Of a DNA stretch of 64,000 bases, positions 43,930 through 54,951 are shown one piece after another. The notes beneath the pieces are model-generated. The model worked only from the letters and a program-made list of their open reading frames with translations. It searched no databases and had not been told where the DNA came from. Origin of the DNA: Myxocyprinus asiaticus. Its lineage: Eukaryota; Chordata; Actinopteri; Cypriniformes; Catostomidae. How positions within the stretch are numbered: the stretch's first letter is position 1; every line of letters begins with the position of its first letter. Made by a program: the position numbers and the translations under genes. The DNA lies in assembly GCF_019703515.2 (NCBI RefSeq), contig NC_059346.1:57300001-57364000 (forward strand), read 5' to 3'.

Positions 43930-45235
43930 AAATATGAAACAAAATATTCTCTTCCCAGCCCTCCACCGGGGGATGGGGTTGTCTGTCTACCAGCTCTGTA
44001 GAAGCGTATCTCCTCATCCCTTGATCGCCCGTCTCAGGGGTGCTTCGAAGCCTTCCTAGGGTTCTTGGCGGCCGGCCATGAGATGGGTGGCGTCTGCTTC
44101 CTGCGGTGGGCTCCACACCGGGGCCGGGCCGCGGAGTCAGGCTGCAGCGGAGCCAGTGCTGTGGCTGAAGGAGGACGTCCTTGGTGACGAGCAGATGGGG
44201 TGCAGGGTCTTGGGCCGCGCCGGGGCAGGATGTGTTGAATGGCCTCCGTCTGCTGCTTCACCGCCAAGAACTGCTGGGCAAAGTCCTCGACGGTGTCGCC
44301 GAATAGGCCAACCTGGGAGATGGGGGCGTCAAGGAACTGTGCCTTGTCGGCCTCTCTCATCTCCACCAGGTTGAGCCAAAGGTGGCACTCCTGGACCACC
44401 AGGTGGACATCGCCTGCCCGAGAGACTGCGCCGTGACCTTCGTCGCCCGGAGAGCGAGGTCGGTCGCCGAGCTCAGTTCCTGCATCAATCCCGGGACAGA
44501 ACTACCCTCGTGCAGCTCTTTAAGCGGCTTGGTGAACTTGCAGGAGAGCCATGGCGTGCAGGGCGGAGGCGGCTTGTCCAGCGGCACCGTAGGCCTTAGC
44601 CATCAGGGACGATGTAAACCTACAGGCCCTGAATAGGAGCTTCGGGCGCCCGCGCAAGGTGGCGGCATTCTGCAGGAACAAGTGCACCACGAGCGCCTTA
44701 TCCACCTGGGGAATCACCGAATACCCCTTGGCCGCCCCACCATCAAGGGTAGTGAGAGCGGGGGAGCTGAAAGATCAGAGTGGACGAGCCCGCTCTCCGG
44801 TGCTGCGCTCGATAATTTATCATCTTCCCGGGCTCCGAATAAGAGGTCAAACTCACCGTGAGACGAGCCGGCGGTCTCATCCGAGAGCCCGACCGGGGCA
44901 AGTGAGCATGCTGGGGAATGGGAGGTCCGTGGAGGTTTACCCGGCAGAGGTGCTCCCACTGAGATCCCCAAATCGCCCCCAGTGCTAACTGGCATGGCTT
45001 CATACCCGTAGGTAGAAGGACCGAGGCGGAGAGCCGCTGGGTTGGCTTGCTTTCTTACGAATGCAAGCCGCGACCACAACATTGCCATGGTCATGTTCTC
45101 GCAATGAGGACAAGACCTATCCACGAACGATGTCTCTGCATGGGCAACGCCCAGACACGTAAGACAGCGATCGTGGCCATCAGAAGTGGAGAGATAACGA
45201 CCGCGACCAGGAATAACACACAAACAGAAAGGCAT
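43930..45235 (-). pseudogene. DIRS copy E gag-like ORF, frameshifted
   Basis: Starts with ATG at 45,235. The first 60 residues contain GHDRCLTCLGVAHAE and then SCPHCENM, a His/Cys-rich cluster that may bind nucleic acid. 44,587-44,357 has MQELSSATDLALRATKVTA. 44,399-44,034 has QECHLWLNLVEMREADKA and GLFGDTVEDFAQQF. Because the frame is open for 173 codons at the start, it defines the likely gag start for this group. Later frameshifts break it. Confidence 0.75.
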
Positions 45236-45391
45236 CTTTAAAAAGACGTTCCGTGTGTGCCGCTCTTTTAGAATGAAAATATAATCTTTTTAGAATATAC
45301 TCTCTTTGTTATTCTGCCGAAGCGCCCAGGGGCGTTCTCTGCACTCCACAGGTGCAGAGGGGTAGAAGCTGCTGAAATGCGCCATAAAATC

Positions 45392-45423
45392 CAGCAGATG
45401 AGGTGAATGAACCTCATCTGCTG
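45392..45423. repeat. Perfect 13-bp palindrome in DIRS copy E leader
   Basis: CAGCAGATGAGGT and its exact inverted complement are separated by six bases. A second imperfect palindrome (ATTCATTGAAG with CTTCAATGAAT) follows at about 45,430-45,461. The matching stretch of copy A (about 11,699-11,745) is shorter and not palindromic. Confidence 0.9.
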
Positions 45424-45484
45424 AATTCATTCATTGAAGATGAATTCAGCTTCAATGAATAGAACCGCTCGGCTCCGAAGAGAA

Positions 45485-45677
45485 AATCTGAATAAGTGGT
45501 TGCATACCAGCTCCTTTTATACCCATATGTCCGGGGGAGTGGCATGCAAATTCCACTCGCCAATTCCCATTGGCCTTTTTTCAAAGATCAGAGGTGTTTA
45601 GGGGTCCCAAGACTCCCAAGAGTGACCCCTAGTGTCACTACATCGACACAACATCGAGTGAGTGACAGATAGGGAAC
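45485..45677 (-). repeat. Right ITR and tip of DIRS copy E
   Basis: Matches 11,765-11,946 of copy A, with GTATAAAAGGAG and ATGCAAAT conserved. One small duplication of TCCCAAGA occurs near 45,605. Its left partner is missing. Confidence 0.85.
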
Positions 45678-45959
45678 CAGAGTGACAATGGCACACTTCC
45701 AGAGGGTGTGAATGAAACCATAAATTTCTCTCAAAAAAGAGTTAGTAGAAAAACTGCCTCGATATGTTGAGTTCTTGAATGTGTTTGGCTCTATACTTTA
45801 TTTCTTTATGGTAATACAAAGAAAATAGGTGCTATTTTACTTTCAAAGAAAAAGAAGGGTAAGATGTGTGTGACATGATCAATTCCTATTAAGAATTCAT
45901 GTTGATAAGTAATCAGATTTGTTTTTTAAAGGAAGCAGTGTTTGAGTATTTCTGTAACT

Positions 45960-46110
45960 GCTGATCTGACACTATTTGCACCAGGGTGAAATTAGTATCT
46001 ACCATTATTTGCACCAGGGTTGGGGTGCAAATAATATCTGCCACTATTTGCACTGGGGTGTAAATAGCATATACCATTATTTGCAACGGGGTGCAAATAG
46101 CATCTGTCTT
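45960..46110. repeat. Degenerate ATTTGCACC tandem/inverted repeats
   Basis: ATTTGCACC-type and GGTGCAAAT-type words recur seven times at 30-50 bp spacing in both orientations, separated by CATTA/CACTA words. Confidence 0.7.
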
Positions 46111-46565
46111 TTTTATTTTCCTAGTCAATAGCTGTGCCGACGGCGCAAAAAATGACATGTGCATGTATGTGAAGTTTGAGTCCACTTGTAAAAATGTTTC
46201 TATTTTGCATTTTTTTATTTTAATCATTTATTTTTCATTACAAATTATATTATCAGCATAACAGTTTGAGTGAAAAATGTGTGCAAAACCCACATGTGAA
46301 AAATCTTTGTGAATTTTTACAGAGCATCTTATGAAAGTGCTTTAATGAAAGAAAACCTGTCTTTTTGTACAAAATGAGTTAACACAGTTAATGTCACAAA
46401 TTTGCTTATTTGATTATTAATCACAAGTGTATGGAATCTTAAATATTTCTTATATTATGTCATAGATTTTTCAAAATCACACAGAGGGGTAATCACTAGT
46501 ACGCAAGCAACAACAAGAGAGAAGCAGGCTATTTTATTTATGTGAAGTTTTTCGCACCTGACCTG

Positions 46566-47155
46566 CATTCCAATCCTTCCTCATGATCACGTAGCGTTTA
46601 TTCTTGAGCTGAATGGGAGTGTGACGAGACTCGTGCTGCACCAGCAAGCCATTCGCACATCACAAGCCGATCAACTATTTAGCCCTTTACCTGCAAAATC
46701 CTAAAACTTTATTTCCAGGTTTAATTTATATTTTGAATAGACTGAGATTTTTGTGCCCCACGATGTGGGTTTATGTTTTCCCTTTTAATATTTTAATGTA
46801 ATTTTGAATGTTGTCATGGTTTAAGGAATGGTGTACCTGAATGCTGGGTTGGAAATCTTCCTTAGTGGTGTTATCCTTATTACATGAAGTGTTGTTCTGA
46901 AAGCAAAAAGAAACAAATGAAACACGGAATGTAGGCTGTCATCCGTGGAGCCTGACCGAAGCAAAGCGGGCACATTTACTCACACAATGAACAAAAGTGA
47001 AGCGCGAATGGCTTTCACGTGCTGCACGAGTCTGTTGGATATACTGCAGTCTCGTCACATTTTAACTTTTTGTTTAGCCTCCCATTCGGCTCATGAAAAC
47101 ACACGGCATGATCATGAGGAAGGATTAAATCAAGATGTAGATTGGAATGCAGATG
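46566..47155. repeat. Separated imperfect inverted repeat
   Basis: The left arm contains GCATTCCAATC, CTTCCTCATGATCA and GTGACGAGACTCGTGC. The right arm, read on the other strand, has the same words in the same order with several insertions. The two arms are probably two copies of one repeat in opposite orientation. Confidence 0.6.
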
Positions 47156-47306
47156 TGGAATTTCATATTAATAAAATAGTCTATTCCTCTCTCGCCGTTG
47201 CTGGCGTGCCAGTAATTACCCCTCCGCATGCCAGTGCTTGCATGTGTGCCATAGGTTGCCGACTCCTTGCCTTCAGCGTAGCAACCACATTTAGCAGGTT
47301 GCCTAT

Positions 47307-47480
47307 CAGTGTTGGGTGTATCCGATTTCAAAGTAATTAGTTACTGTAATCTAATTACTTTTAGTTGAAAACGTATTGTAACGCATTGCATTTTAAATTC
47401 TTGTAATCAGATCACAGTTACTGACTTTCAATGAAAGAACATTACCTGGACTAAAGTAATATGTATTATACATTTATAAT
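47307..47480 (+). repeat. hAT-type non-autonomous element end (CAGTGTTGGG repeat)
   Basis: It starts CAGTGTTGGGTGTATC, then repeated GTAATTAGTTACTGTAATC motifs, a sequence widespread in fish genomes. Only one end is visible. DIRS copy F begins about 95 bp further on. Confidence 0.55.
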
Positions 47481-47854
47481 TAGCATATGTATGTCTGTTA
47501 GTGTTTCTGTAACATCTGAATGGTGTACGGCAATGGATGAGGAGGAAATATAGACATTATGAGTTTGAGTGGAAAATGTTTTGGTTACTGATATAATCTC
47601 TGTTCCCTGATGGAGGGAACGAGACGTTGTGTCGATGTTGTGACACTAGGGGTTCGATCTTGAGAGCCCCAATCACCTTTGCTTAAAATAGAAAAGGCCA
47701 ATGAAAATTGGAGAGTGGAATTTGCATGCCACTCTCCACCCCAGACATACGGGTATACAAGGAGATGGTGTGCACCACTCATTCAGTTTTATGCTGAGGA
47801 GCCGATAGAGAGTCCCGGCCATGTCAGCAGCCGGTTCAGTGCCACGGCAGGAGG

Positions 47855-47960
47855 GACACAATGTCTCGTTCCATCAGGGAACAGAGGTTACATCAGTAAC
47901 CAAGACGTTCCCTGTCTGTCACTCACTTGAAGTTGTGTCGATGTAGTGACACTAGGGGTT
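47855..47960. repeat. Internal complementary region of DIRS copy F
   Basis: Equivalent to 5,849-5,956 of copy A: the complement of its own left tip, then GTTCCCTGTCTGTCACTCAC, the complement of a right tip that is no longer present in this copy. Confidence 0.8.
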
Positions 47961-48697
47961 CCTATAGGAAATGCCGCAGGTGCTGAACCGTGTCACGAGG
48001 CACGGAAGAGTGGACACAGGCAAGCTGCTGCGTGCATTGCAGCGAGCGCTCAACCATGTCGTGACCTTCCAGCGGGTTAGATAAGGCATCTCCCTAGTCC
48101 CGTTAAGGGGGGAGAAGACACTTACCCAAGTAGGCTACCGGTGGTGCCTTTCTTAATTTGTTGTTAAGCAAACTCCCGGCGAGCACTTTCTAGAATAGCG
48201 CTGGGAAGTGCTCTTCCCTCTCCAGGTAGGAGAGCACTACGGAGACCACATCCTGCCGGAGCGAGGTTAACATGTGGAGCATACCTCACATGGACTTACC
48301 AATGGGGAAGTACACATATGGAATGGTACCACAGGAGGACCCTATCTACAGAGAGGGTACGCAGCAACAGTGGCCGAGACAGAGAAAGCTCTGATGAGGG
48401 GAAACACAGGTTTCACCTAAGGTGCAAACTCATCATACGGGATTACCAAAGGTGAATCACCACGCATGAAGCACTGAGCCCAAGCACATGGGCTCACCTG
48501 AAAAGGGGAATACCATGAGTACTGGGCCTGGTGGCATTACTCCTCCGCCGAGTTCGTAACCGGACAGTGCTAAAGAATTAAAGAGGTGTCCGGAGTTCAC
48601 CGGTATGGGGAACTGTTGTGGACAAAAAGCACACATTATCACCTTTGAAAAAGGGGAAAGGCGCAATGCAAGCGGTACACCCAACTGGCCGCCCAGT

Positions 48698-49660
48698 CTA
48701 CCTGCTGTTACCACGTAACACTCTGGTCGAAACCTGGTCTAAGCATAGGTTATAAAACCTCGCAAAGGTATTGGGCGTAGCCCAACCCGCAGCTCTGCAT
48801 ATGTCTGCTAGAGAGGCCCCCCCTTGCCAGTGCCCAGGAAGATGCAACGCCTCTAGTGGAGTGCGCCCGGACCCCCAAGGGGCACGGCAAGTCCTGAGAC
48901 TGGTATGCGAGAGAAATGACATCCACAATCCAATGGGCCAACCTCTGCTTTGAGACAGCTTTCCCCTTCTGCTGTCCTCCAAAACAGACAAAAGGCTGCT
49001 CCAAGCGTCTAAAGCTCTGCGTGCGGTCCAGGTAGATGTGCAGGGCGTGATCTTGACACAGCAATGACAAGGCCAGGTCTTCCTCCTCTGAAGGGAGTGC
49101 TTGCAGGTTCAGCACCTGGTCCCGAAAAGGAGTGGTGGGAACTTTGGGCACGTAACCAGGTCAGGGTCTCAAGATCACATGAGAGTGTGCCGGCCCGAAC
49201 TCCAGGCATTCACTGGTAACAGAGTGCGCCTGCAGATCCCCCACCCTCTTGATGGAAGTGAGCACCACCAGGAGGGCTGTCTTCAAAGACAGAGTGCTGA
49301 GCTCGGCCTGCTCCAGGGGCTCAAACGGGGCTCTCTGTAGAGCAGGTAGGACCACAGAGAGATCCCAAGAGGGGATCAGGCACGGTCTAGGAGGATTCAA
49401 TCTCCTCGTGCCTTTGAGGAACCTATTGATCAGGTCACGCTGTCGCGAGGGACCAGTGTATCGTGGTGAGCTGCTATGCAGCCACGTACACTTTCAGGGT
49501 AGAGGGAGACAGCCGTCTCTCCAGCACTTCCTGAAGAAAAGACAGCACAGACCCGACGGCGCATCTCTGTGGGTCTTCCCCATGGGAAGAACACCAGTTA
49601 GCGAAAAGACGCCACTTCAAGGCATACAGCCACCTCGTAGAGTGGGGCCTGGCCTGAGTG
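48698..49660 (-). pseudogene. DIRS copy F tyrosine recombinase, frameshifted
   Basis: LTSIKRVGDLQAHS (catalytic Arg, about 49,290) lies in the frame 49,400-49,161. VRAHSTRGVASSW (HxxR box, about 48,860) lies in the frame 49,151-48,750. AAGWATPNTFARFYNL (nucleophile Tyr, about 48,750) lies in the frame 48,991-48,698. The hallmark residues survive across three frames, so no protein can be made. Confidence 0.85.
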
Positions 49661-49904
49661 ACCTGCTAGGTCTTACGCGTCCCATCCAGGAGCCAGACGT
49701 GGAGATTTCAGAGGTCTGGCAGCAGGTTCTTGAGTGTACCTTGCCCCTGAGTGAGAAGATCCTGCCTCAGGGGAATGCGCCAGAGAGGTGCTACTGTCAG
49801 GAGCGTCAGATCCGAGAACCAAGTCCGGTTGGGCCAGTATGCTGCAATGAACAGGACTTGCTGCTCGTCCTCCCTGACTTTGCACAGAGTCTGTGCAATG
49901 AGAC

Positions 49905-50450
49905 TCACAAGAGGAAACGCATACTTGCATAGCCCCCGAGGCCAGCTGTGCGCCAAGGCAATTGTGCCGAGGAGTACCACATGGAGCAGTGAGAGGGGTC
50001 TTGGGAGGTGAACAGGTCTACCTGTGCCTCCCCGAATCTCTCCCAAATCAGCTGGACTACATGGGGGTGGAGTCTCCACTCCCCGCGGAGTATTACCTGC
50101 CGTAAGACCGTGTCCGCTGCACGGTTGAGGGCGCCCAGAAGGTGAGTGGCTCGCAGAGACTTCAAGGTCTGCTGACTCCAAAGGAGGAGGCGGCGGCCGA
50201 GTTGCGACATGCGACGTGAGCGTATGCCGCATTGTCAGTTTATGTATGCTACGGTCGCCGTGTTGTCAGTTCGGACCAACACATGCTTGCCCTGAATCAA
50301 TGGCCGGAGCCTCCTCAGGGCCAGCAATACTGCCAGCAACTCGAAGCAGTTGATGTGCCATTGCAGTCGGGGCCCCATCCAGAGCCCCGACACTGCCTGC
50401 CTGTTGCACACGACGCCCCAGCCCGAGTTCGAGGCATCCGTTGTGACCAT
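49905..50450 (-). pseudogene. DIRS copy F RNase H, broken
   Basis: The frame 50,450-50,235 has VTTDASNSGWG (Asp), INCFELLAV (Glu) and RTDNTA (Asp). It is followed by a stop and a shift to 50,210-49,905, with NRAADTVLRQ containing the last Asp. All four acidic positions are present but are interrupted near 50,230. Confidence 0.8.
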
Positions 50451-50504
50451 GATGCACCTTGAGACCTGCTCAAGGGGAACACCTGCCTGTAGAAATGCCA
50501 GGTC

Positions 50505-51400
50505 CTACCAAGGGCTGAAAGTCTGACGGCACTGTGGTGTGATGGTCACACACCGAGTGCCGTGGTGCCATGCCCACCTCGGGACTCGAGTCTGTAGCCA
50601 GTGCTGAAGCGGTCTCATATGCATCAACCCGAGGGGGAGAACTGCCGCCGAGGATGCCATGTGCCCCAGGAGCCTCTGAAATTGTTTCACTGGCGCCACT
50701 ACCTTCTGCCTGAAGGTCTTCACGTTAGGTCGTAAGACGTGCCCTGAGAGAAAAGAGATGCTCTGCACAGGAGAGAGCTTGCTCTTTTCCCAGTTGACCT
50801 GAAGCCCAAGTCGGTCGAGGTGCTGAAGCAAAAGATCCCTGTGTGCACACAATAGATCTCATGAGTGAGCTAGGATTAGCCAGATGTCGAGATAATTGTG
50901 AATGCGTATGCCCTTCTCCCTTAGCGGGGCTAGGGCAGCCTCTGCGACCTTGGTAAAGACGTGACGGGACAGTGACAGACCGAAGGGGAGGACCTTGTAC
51001 TGGTATGCTCGTCCCTCGAAAGCAAACCGAAGAAAGGGTCTGTGTCGAGGAAGGATCGATACGTGAAAGTATGCGTCCTTCAGGTCGATGGCCAAACCAA
51101 TCCTGAAGTTGTACTGACTCCAGGGTACATTTCTGCATTAACATCCTGAACGGAAGCCTGTGTAAGTCCTTTAGGGCACGCAGGTCCAAGATTGGGCGCA
51201 ACCTTCCCCCTCTCTTGGGCATGATAAAATAAGGGCTGAAGAAGCCCTTGCACAACTCGACTACGGGGATTGGCTCTTTTGCTCCCTTCACTAGAAGGGT
51301 GGCAACTTCCGCCCGAAGGACGGAGGCACCCTGGCCCTGCACCGTAGTGGAGAGGACGCCACTGAACCGGGGCTGGCGTCTGGCGAACTGGATCACGTAG
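50505..51400 (-). pseudogene. DIRS copy F reverse transcriptase, active site mutated
   Basis: 51,591-51,150 includes YFIMPKRGGRLRPILDLRA. 51,095-50,859 has AIDLKDAYFHVSILPRHRPF, LPFGLSLSRHVF and NYLDIWLILAHS. The second catalytic aspartate of YLDD is Ile. A small deletion near 51,100 separates the blocks, so the RT is doubly inactivated. Confidence 0.83.
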
Positions 51401-51497
51401 CCGAGGCAAATCATCCTGATGAGCCACTGTGAGGGGCTGGAGAGCTCTAACCAGGCCTCCAGCCTCCTTGACAGCGGCACCAGGGGGACAACTGGAC

Positions 51498-52396
51498 TTA
51501 CCGTGCCTGGGCAGGGTGGTTCTCGGAAAGGCAGAGCAGGCGCCCCATGCTCCGCAAGCCCGCAACAGTGGCCTGTGACTGGGGTGAGCAAGCGGCCCCA
51601 AAGACCAGCACACTTACCTGTCCGCCGGATGTCTCTTGAGAGAGATTAAGGGAACGGGAAGTACTCGCATTCGCCTGATTGACCAGAAAGACTTCCAGCG
51701 CCTGGCCGTTGCAAGTGCGCTGGCCTAGGAAATGAGGAAACTGCTCTTTTATTGACCATGTGGGTGCCGAGGCCCAGAGGGCACTCGGCGATGTCATACT
51801 CACCACACGCTGGCCCAGGGGCGATGGTGGGGCTGGAGAGATGTCCCGGGCCAGACCGGTCAGGAGTGGTCGCCTCATCCCTGGGCGGGCCATGTCAGCA
51901 CCACCTCGAAGCCCATCTGGGGTTTTTGGGGGCCGGCTGATGGGCAGGTGGAGCCGATCTGAGGCCGGCTTGCAGGCTCAGATGGTACAGGAGCCGGCAC
52001 CGCAGGGGAATGACTCTGGCGAGAAGCAGACCTCGGTGCGATGAAGGCGGCTGGGTCGCGCCGCAGCAGGATGTGTTTAATTGCCTCGGTCTACTTTCTC
52101 ACTGTTGAGAACTGATGGGCGAAATCCTCGACGGTGTTGCCAAAAAGCCCCCTTTGGGAGATGGGCACATCAAGAAAGCGGACTTTCTCGGCGTCACGCG
52201 TGTCCGCAAGGTTGAGCCACAGGTGCCGCTCTTGGACCACAAGCGTGGACATCGTCCGCCCCAGGACGTGAGAGGGGAGAGATAATGGCCACATCCAGTA
52301 GTGCAAATGCGGAAGGACATCTTTAAAAAGACGCCAAGCGTTTGTGTGAGCTCCTTTAGAGGGAAATATACTCTTCCTAATATACTCTATACTCAG
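51498..52396 (-). pseudogene. DIRS copy F gag-like remnant with internal deletion
   Basis: 52,320-52,099 contains the [17 protein letters not shown] and [16 protein letters not shown] blocks. Between 52,265 and 52,310 the sequence jumps from the Gag middle block to the 5' leader (the TCTTTAAAAAGACG stretch near 52,320, as in copies A and E), so the Gag N-terminal half is deleted. Confidence 0.7.
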
Positions 52397-52922
52397 AGCG
52401 ACATCATTCCACCCACTCTGAGCCGCTAGTGTCTTGAACAGAACTGCATAACCTGCTGCTGATCGATGACCCTGGGGTAGATAAAGTAGCTGAACAGAGA
52501 TATCTTGACCGCCCGCTGGATACTCGAAGACTTCGTGGATTTGTTGAACGAAGTAATCAAATGAAACCTGGATTTGAGTATCTTTATCCCAGACAGCGGC
52601 GGCCCAATCGAGAGCTTTGTCGGTAAGCAGTGACATCAAAAAAAGAACATTTCCTGGCATCTTGATCAAATGATTCAGGCTGATTTTGAAAAAAATACCT
52701 TACATTGTCGTAAAAAACCCCGGCATTTTTCAGCAGAACCATCAAACTTATCAGGGAGAGCAAAGCATACCGGGTTAGCATGGGGAGTTGGCAGTGAGTG
52801 AATGTATTGTGTCAAACATTCGTTGGCAGCTCGTAGTTTGTTCAGCTGGTCTTGGTAACCCCTTAATACCTTGCACTAGTGTGCGAATGCAGCCTGGAGC
52901 TGTGAAACTTCTGCTGGATCCA
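52397..52922 (-). pseudogene. Ty3/gypsy-type gag remnant, Sushi-like
   Basis: On the minus strand the gag start ([13 protein letters not shown]) is at about 52,922, followed by a stop and frameshifts. 52,781-52,590 covers the [16 protein letters not shown] capsid N-terminus in a shifted frame. 52,669-52,400 reads [15 protein letters not shown] and [18 protein letters not shown], then [28 protein letters not shown], which is the retrotransposon gag capsid domain. The C-terminal zinc knuckle and pol are missing, cut at the DIRS junction. Gag forms the particle shell. Confidence 0.78.
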
Positions 52923-52939
52923 TGGTAGGCAAAGTATTC

Positions 52940-53352
52940 TGTAATGAACTGGCCATGGAGACGGTGTTAGGATCCATGTGCTGGAATTTTATTTGAACAC
53001 AAGCAAACAATCCAAATTAGCAGGCAAATAGAGATAGTCATTATGCAGGCAGTATAATCCAACAAACCAAAAGACAGTCCAACAAGGCAAACAAAACAAA
53101 GGGGTATCCAAAAAGCAGAAAATCCAGGAATCAGGCAAAGGTCATAACGAATAAACAATCAGAAATGGCAATGGAAAAACACTCAGAAAAGCAGAGTAAG
53201 CTGACAATACTTCACAATGTGATGGTGGAAACAGCATGGTATTTATATAGTTCAGACAGGAAGTAACCAATGAAGAAATGGTACAGAGTTAATATTCAGG
53301 AGAGGGCTCCCTCTGGTGGTTGGTAGGAGGGGTAACAACCTCAGATGTTACA
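52940..53352 (-). repeat. LTR of the Ty3/gypsy-type element
   Basis: Read on the minus strand it starts TGTAACATCTGAGG and ends CATTACA, 413 bp. It contains a TATA box (CTATATAAATAC, about 53,250) and an AATAAA signal (about 52,990). The gag ATG follows only 16 bp after the LTR, which is typical of self-priming Tf1/Sushi-type elements rather than tRNA-primed ones. The 3' LTR is not in the window. Confidence 0.65.
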
Positions 53353-54253
53353 AAAATGATGTGAATTGACAATAATGTTAGATACATTGATATGAAGGGG
53401 AGGTTCAACAAGCTTTCCTCATCATGATTAAAGATTTTATATATTCAGAGGGCAATTTGAAGTTAAGTGTTTATAATAAAGAGAAGAGATTCAGTTGAAC
53501 ATTCATCTGAAAGAATAAATGTAGGTTCAAAGACTATCTAGAGACTATTATTTTCTCCATGTTTAAGCAGTTGTTGATGGTTCCATTGGCTGTGACGGTT
53601 CTCAGGTGATACTCCCTGAAACAAAAGAAAATATCTGTTTACAGATACCAAATTATTAAGGATTGGCCAATAGGACTGAGTGGTATCGAGACCAGTGTCA
53701 AGAGGTGATGACCCAGTGATGGGTAAGACTCTCCAATGGCAAGAAGGGGGGCAACCTAAGGCAGGGCATCACTGCCCTGAAAGCCTGCCCCATAAAGGGG
53801 TGAGATGGGTTTAAGGGAGTGGATGGATGCTTTTAATTCGGAAGCATCAAAAGGGAGGTCTAGAAGAAACCTGCCCGAAAATTGTGAGTTCCACTCAACC
53901 CGACTGTATTTTAATAACCGCTTTACGAAAACAACTTATCACAGTGTTAAATACCAAGCATTCTGTCGCTGTGCCATCAGGGGATCATACCCTGTGTAGA
54001 AGATTAATTATAGATTTTGGGGTTAAAGTTTTGAGAACCGTTGCAGACAAAGGAGTGCCTGACTTATTAAAGAAGTATTAAACCTGGGAATATTGGTATG
54101 ATGAAGAATTAAGATTGGAAAATGATTTATTACTTTTTACTTATGTTTTATTGAACTCATGTACATTTTAATATTAATGAAGAATGGAAAAAGAAAACAT
54201 GGTGGTGACTAATGATTAACAGTGCTTGTCTTGTTTGTTTATAAATTTAAATA
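53353..54253. other. Non-coding stretch, possibly decayed retroviral sequence
   Basis: Open frames of 64 and 84 codons (53,805-54,081 plus) overlap in two phases. No domain is recognised. Because the retroviral env C-terminus starts directly downstream on the same strand, part of this may be decayed env, but I cannot show that. Confidence 0.35.
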
Positions 54254-54426
54254 GAATTGTTTAAAAAATGGGGTGCATGGTTGGCTAAAATTGGTATAAT
54301 GATTGAAACAACAATCCTTGTGGGAGGAATAATATTCTGTTGTGTGTTACCATTGATAAAATCATTCTTGATCCGAGCAACAGTGAAGCAGATGACATTG
54401 ATCAATGTGAATGATCCAATGCAATG
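54254..54426 (+). pseudogene. Endogenous retrovirus Env transmembrane C-terminus remnant
   Basis: A 57-codon open frame ends in TGA at 54,424-54,426. It starts with a tryptophan-containing membrane-proximal stretch (KKWGAWLAKIG), continues with a single hydrophobic segment of about 22 residues containing a Cys-Cys-Val-Leu-Pro motif, and ends with a short basic cytoplasmic tail. This is the layout of the C-terminus of a retroviral transmembrane Env subunit. The surface subunit, fusion peptide and the rest of the transmembrane ectodomain are not recognisable upstream, so it is a non-functional relic. Confidence 0.55.
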
Positions 54427-54951
54427 ACAACTACCCTGGATGGACAAAAAGACCAAATTGGGAGGAAATTGATTCCTCCAATGAATATATATGATGAGCC
54501 ATGCCCCGGGATAAAAGTGCTAGCCTAACCTCTCCCCGGAGGTGACCCTCTATGATGCGCAAAGTATCTGGGTTGAAGATATCTACACTACAAAACATAA
54601 CTCTTAATATTATGATGAATATATTGTTTTATGTTTGATGTACTCTACATTACTGAGACAACCACAGGCAAGACTGAACCAATTGCACGCTCATGCTTAT
54701 AACATGATCATATGTTTCATTTATTGAATGAAGGTATAAGGAGACAGAATCTTTTTACTCCGTTCTTAATCAAATTTGAATGTGTTCTGCAATCTCCACT
54801 GGAGTGCAGTTGCATAATCTGGTCATTGGTAATGAAGCTGTGTGACTTAACTTAGTCACTAGATAGCATGACTGAGGCGACTGAATTATGAAACTGCACT
54901 CTGGGTAAAAAGTGAAGGTGGGACTTATGTAAGTCCCACAGGAGGGATAAT
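54427..54951. other. Non-coding stretch between Env relic and candidate LTR
   Basis: About 525 bp with no open frame. It would be the 3' untranslated region of the retroviral relic if the LTR call is right. It ends in AGGAGGGATAA, a possible polypurine tract. Confidence 0.35.

Larger units (their letters stand above)
43592..45677 (-). mobile_element. DIRS-type retrotransposon, copy E, 5' half with intact right tip
   Basis: It retains the right-end ITR and tip (ends GGGAAC at 45,677, as in copy A), the gag region and the first part of RT. Everything 3' of the first RT palm motif is missing: the sequence breaks at 43,592 straight after DLKD-coding sequence and continues as an unrelated repeat. 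It is close to copy A in sequence. Confidence 0.85.
45678..47306. other. Non-coding stretch with local repeats
   Basis: No coding gene recognised. It contains degenerate TTTGCACC/GGTGCAAA tandem repeats (45,960-46,110) and a separated inverted repeat (46,566-46,690 with about 46,985-47,155). The 131-codon plus frame at 46,945-47,340 lies across one arm and has no recognisable domain. Confidence 0.45.
47575..52396 (-). mobile_element. DIRS-type retrotransposon, copy F, right end truncated
   Basis: It has the left tip, left ITR (about 47,618-47,790), internal complementary region (about 47,855-47,960), recombinase, RNase H, RT and part of gag, all on the minus strand. The right end is cut near 52,396, where Ty3-type gag sequence begins, so the right ITR is lost. 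The left TATA box is changed (GTATACAAGG). Sequence decay is greater than in copy A. Confidence 0.88.

Noticed and set aside
46945..47340. 131-codon plus-strand frame
   Set aside because: It covers one arm of an inverted repeat and runs into a hAT-type repeat end. No domain recognised.
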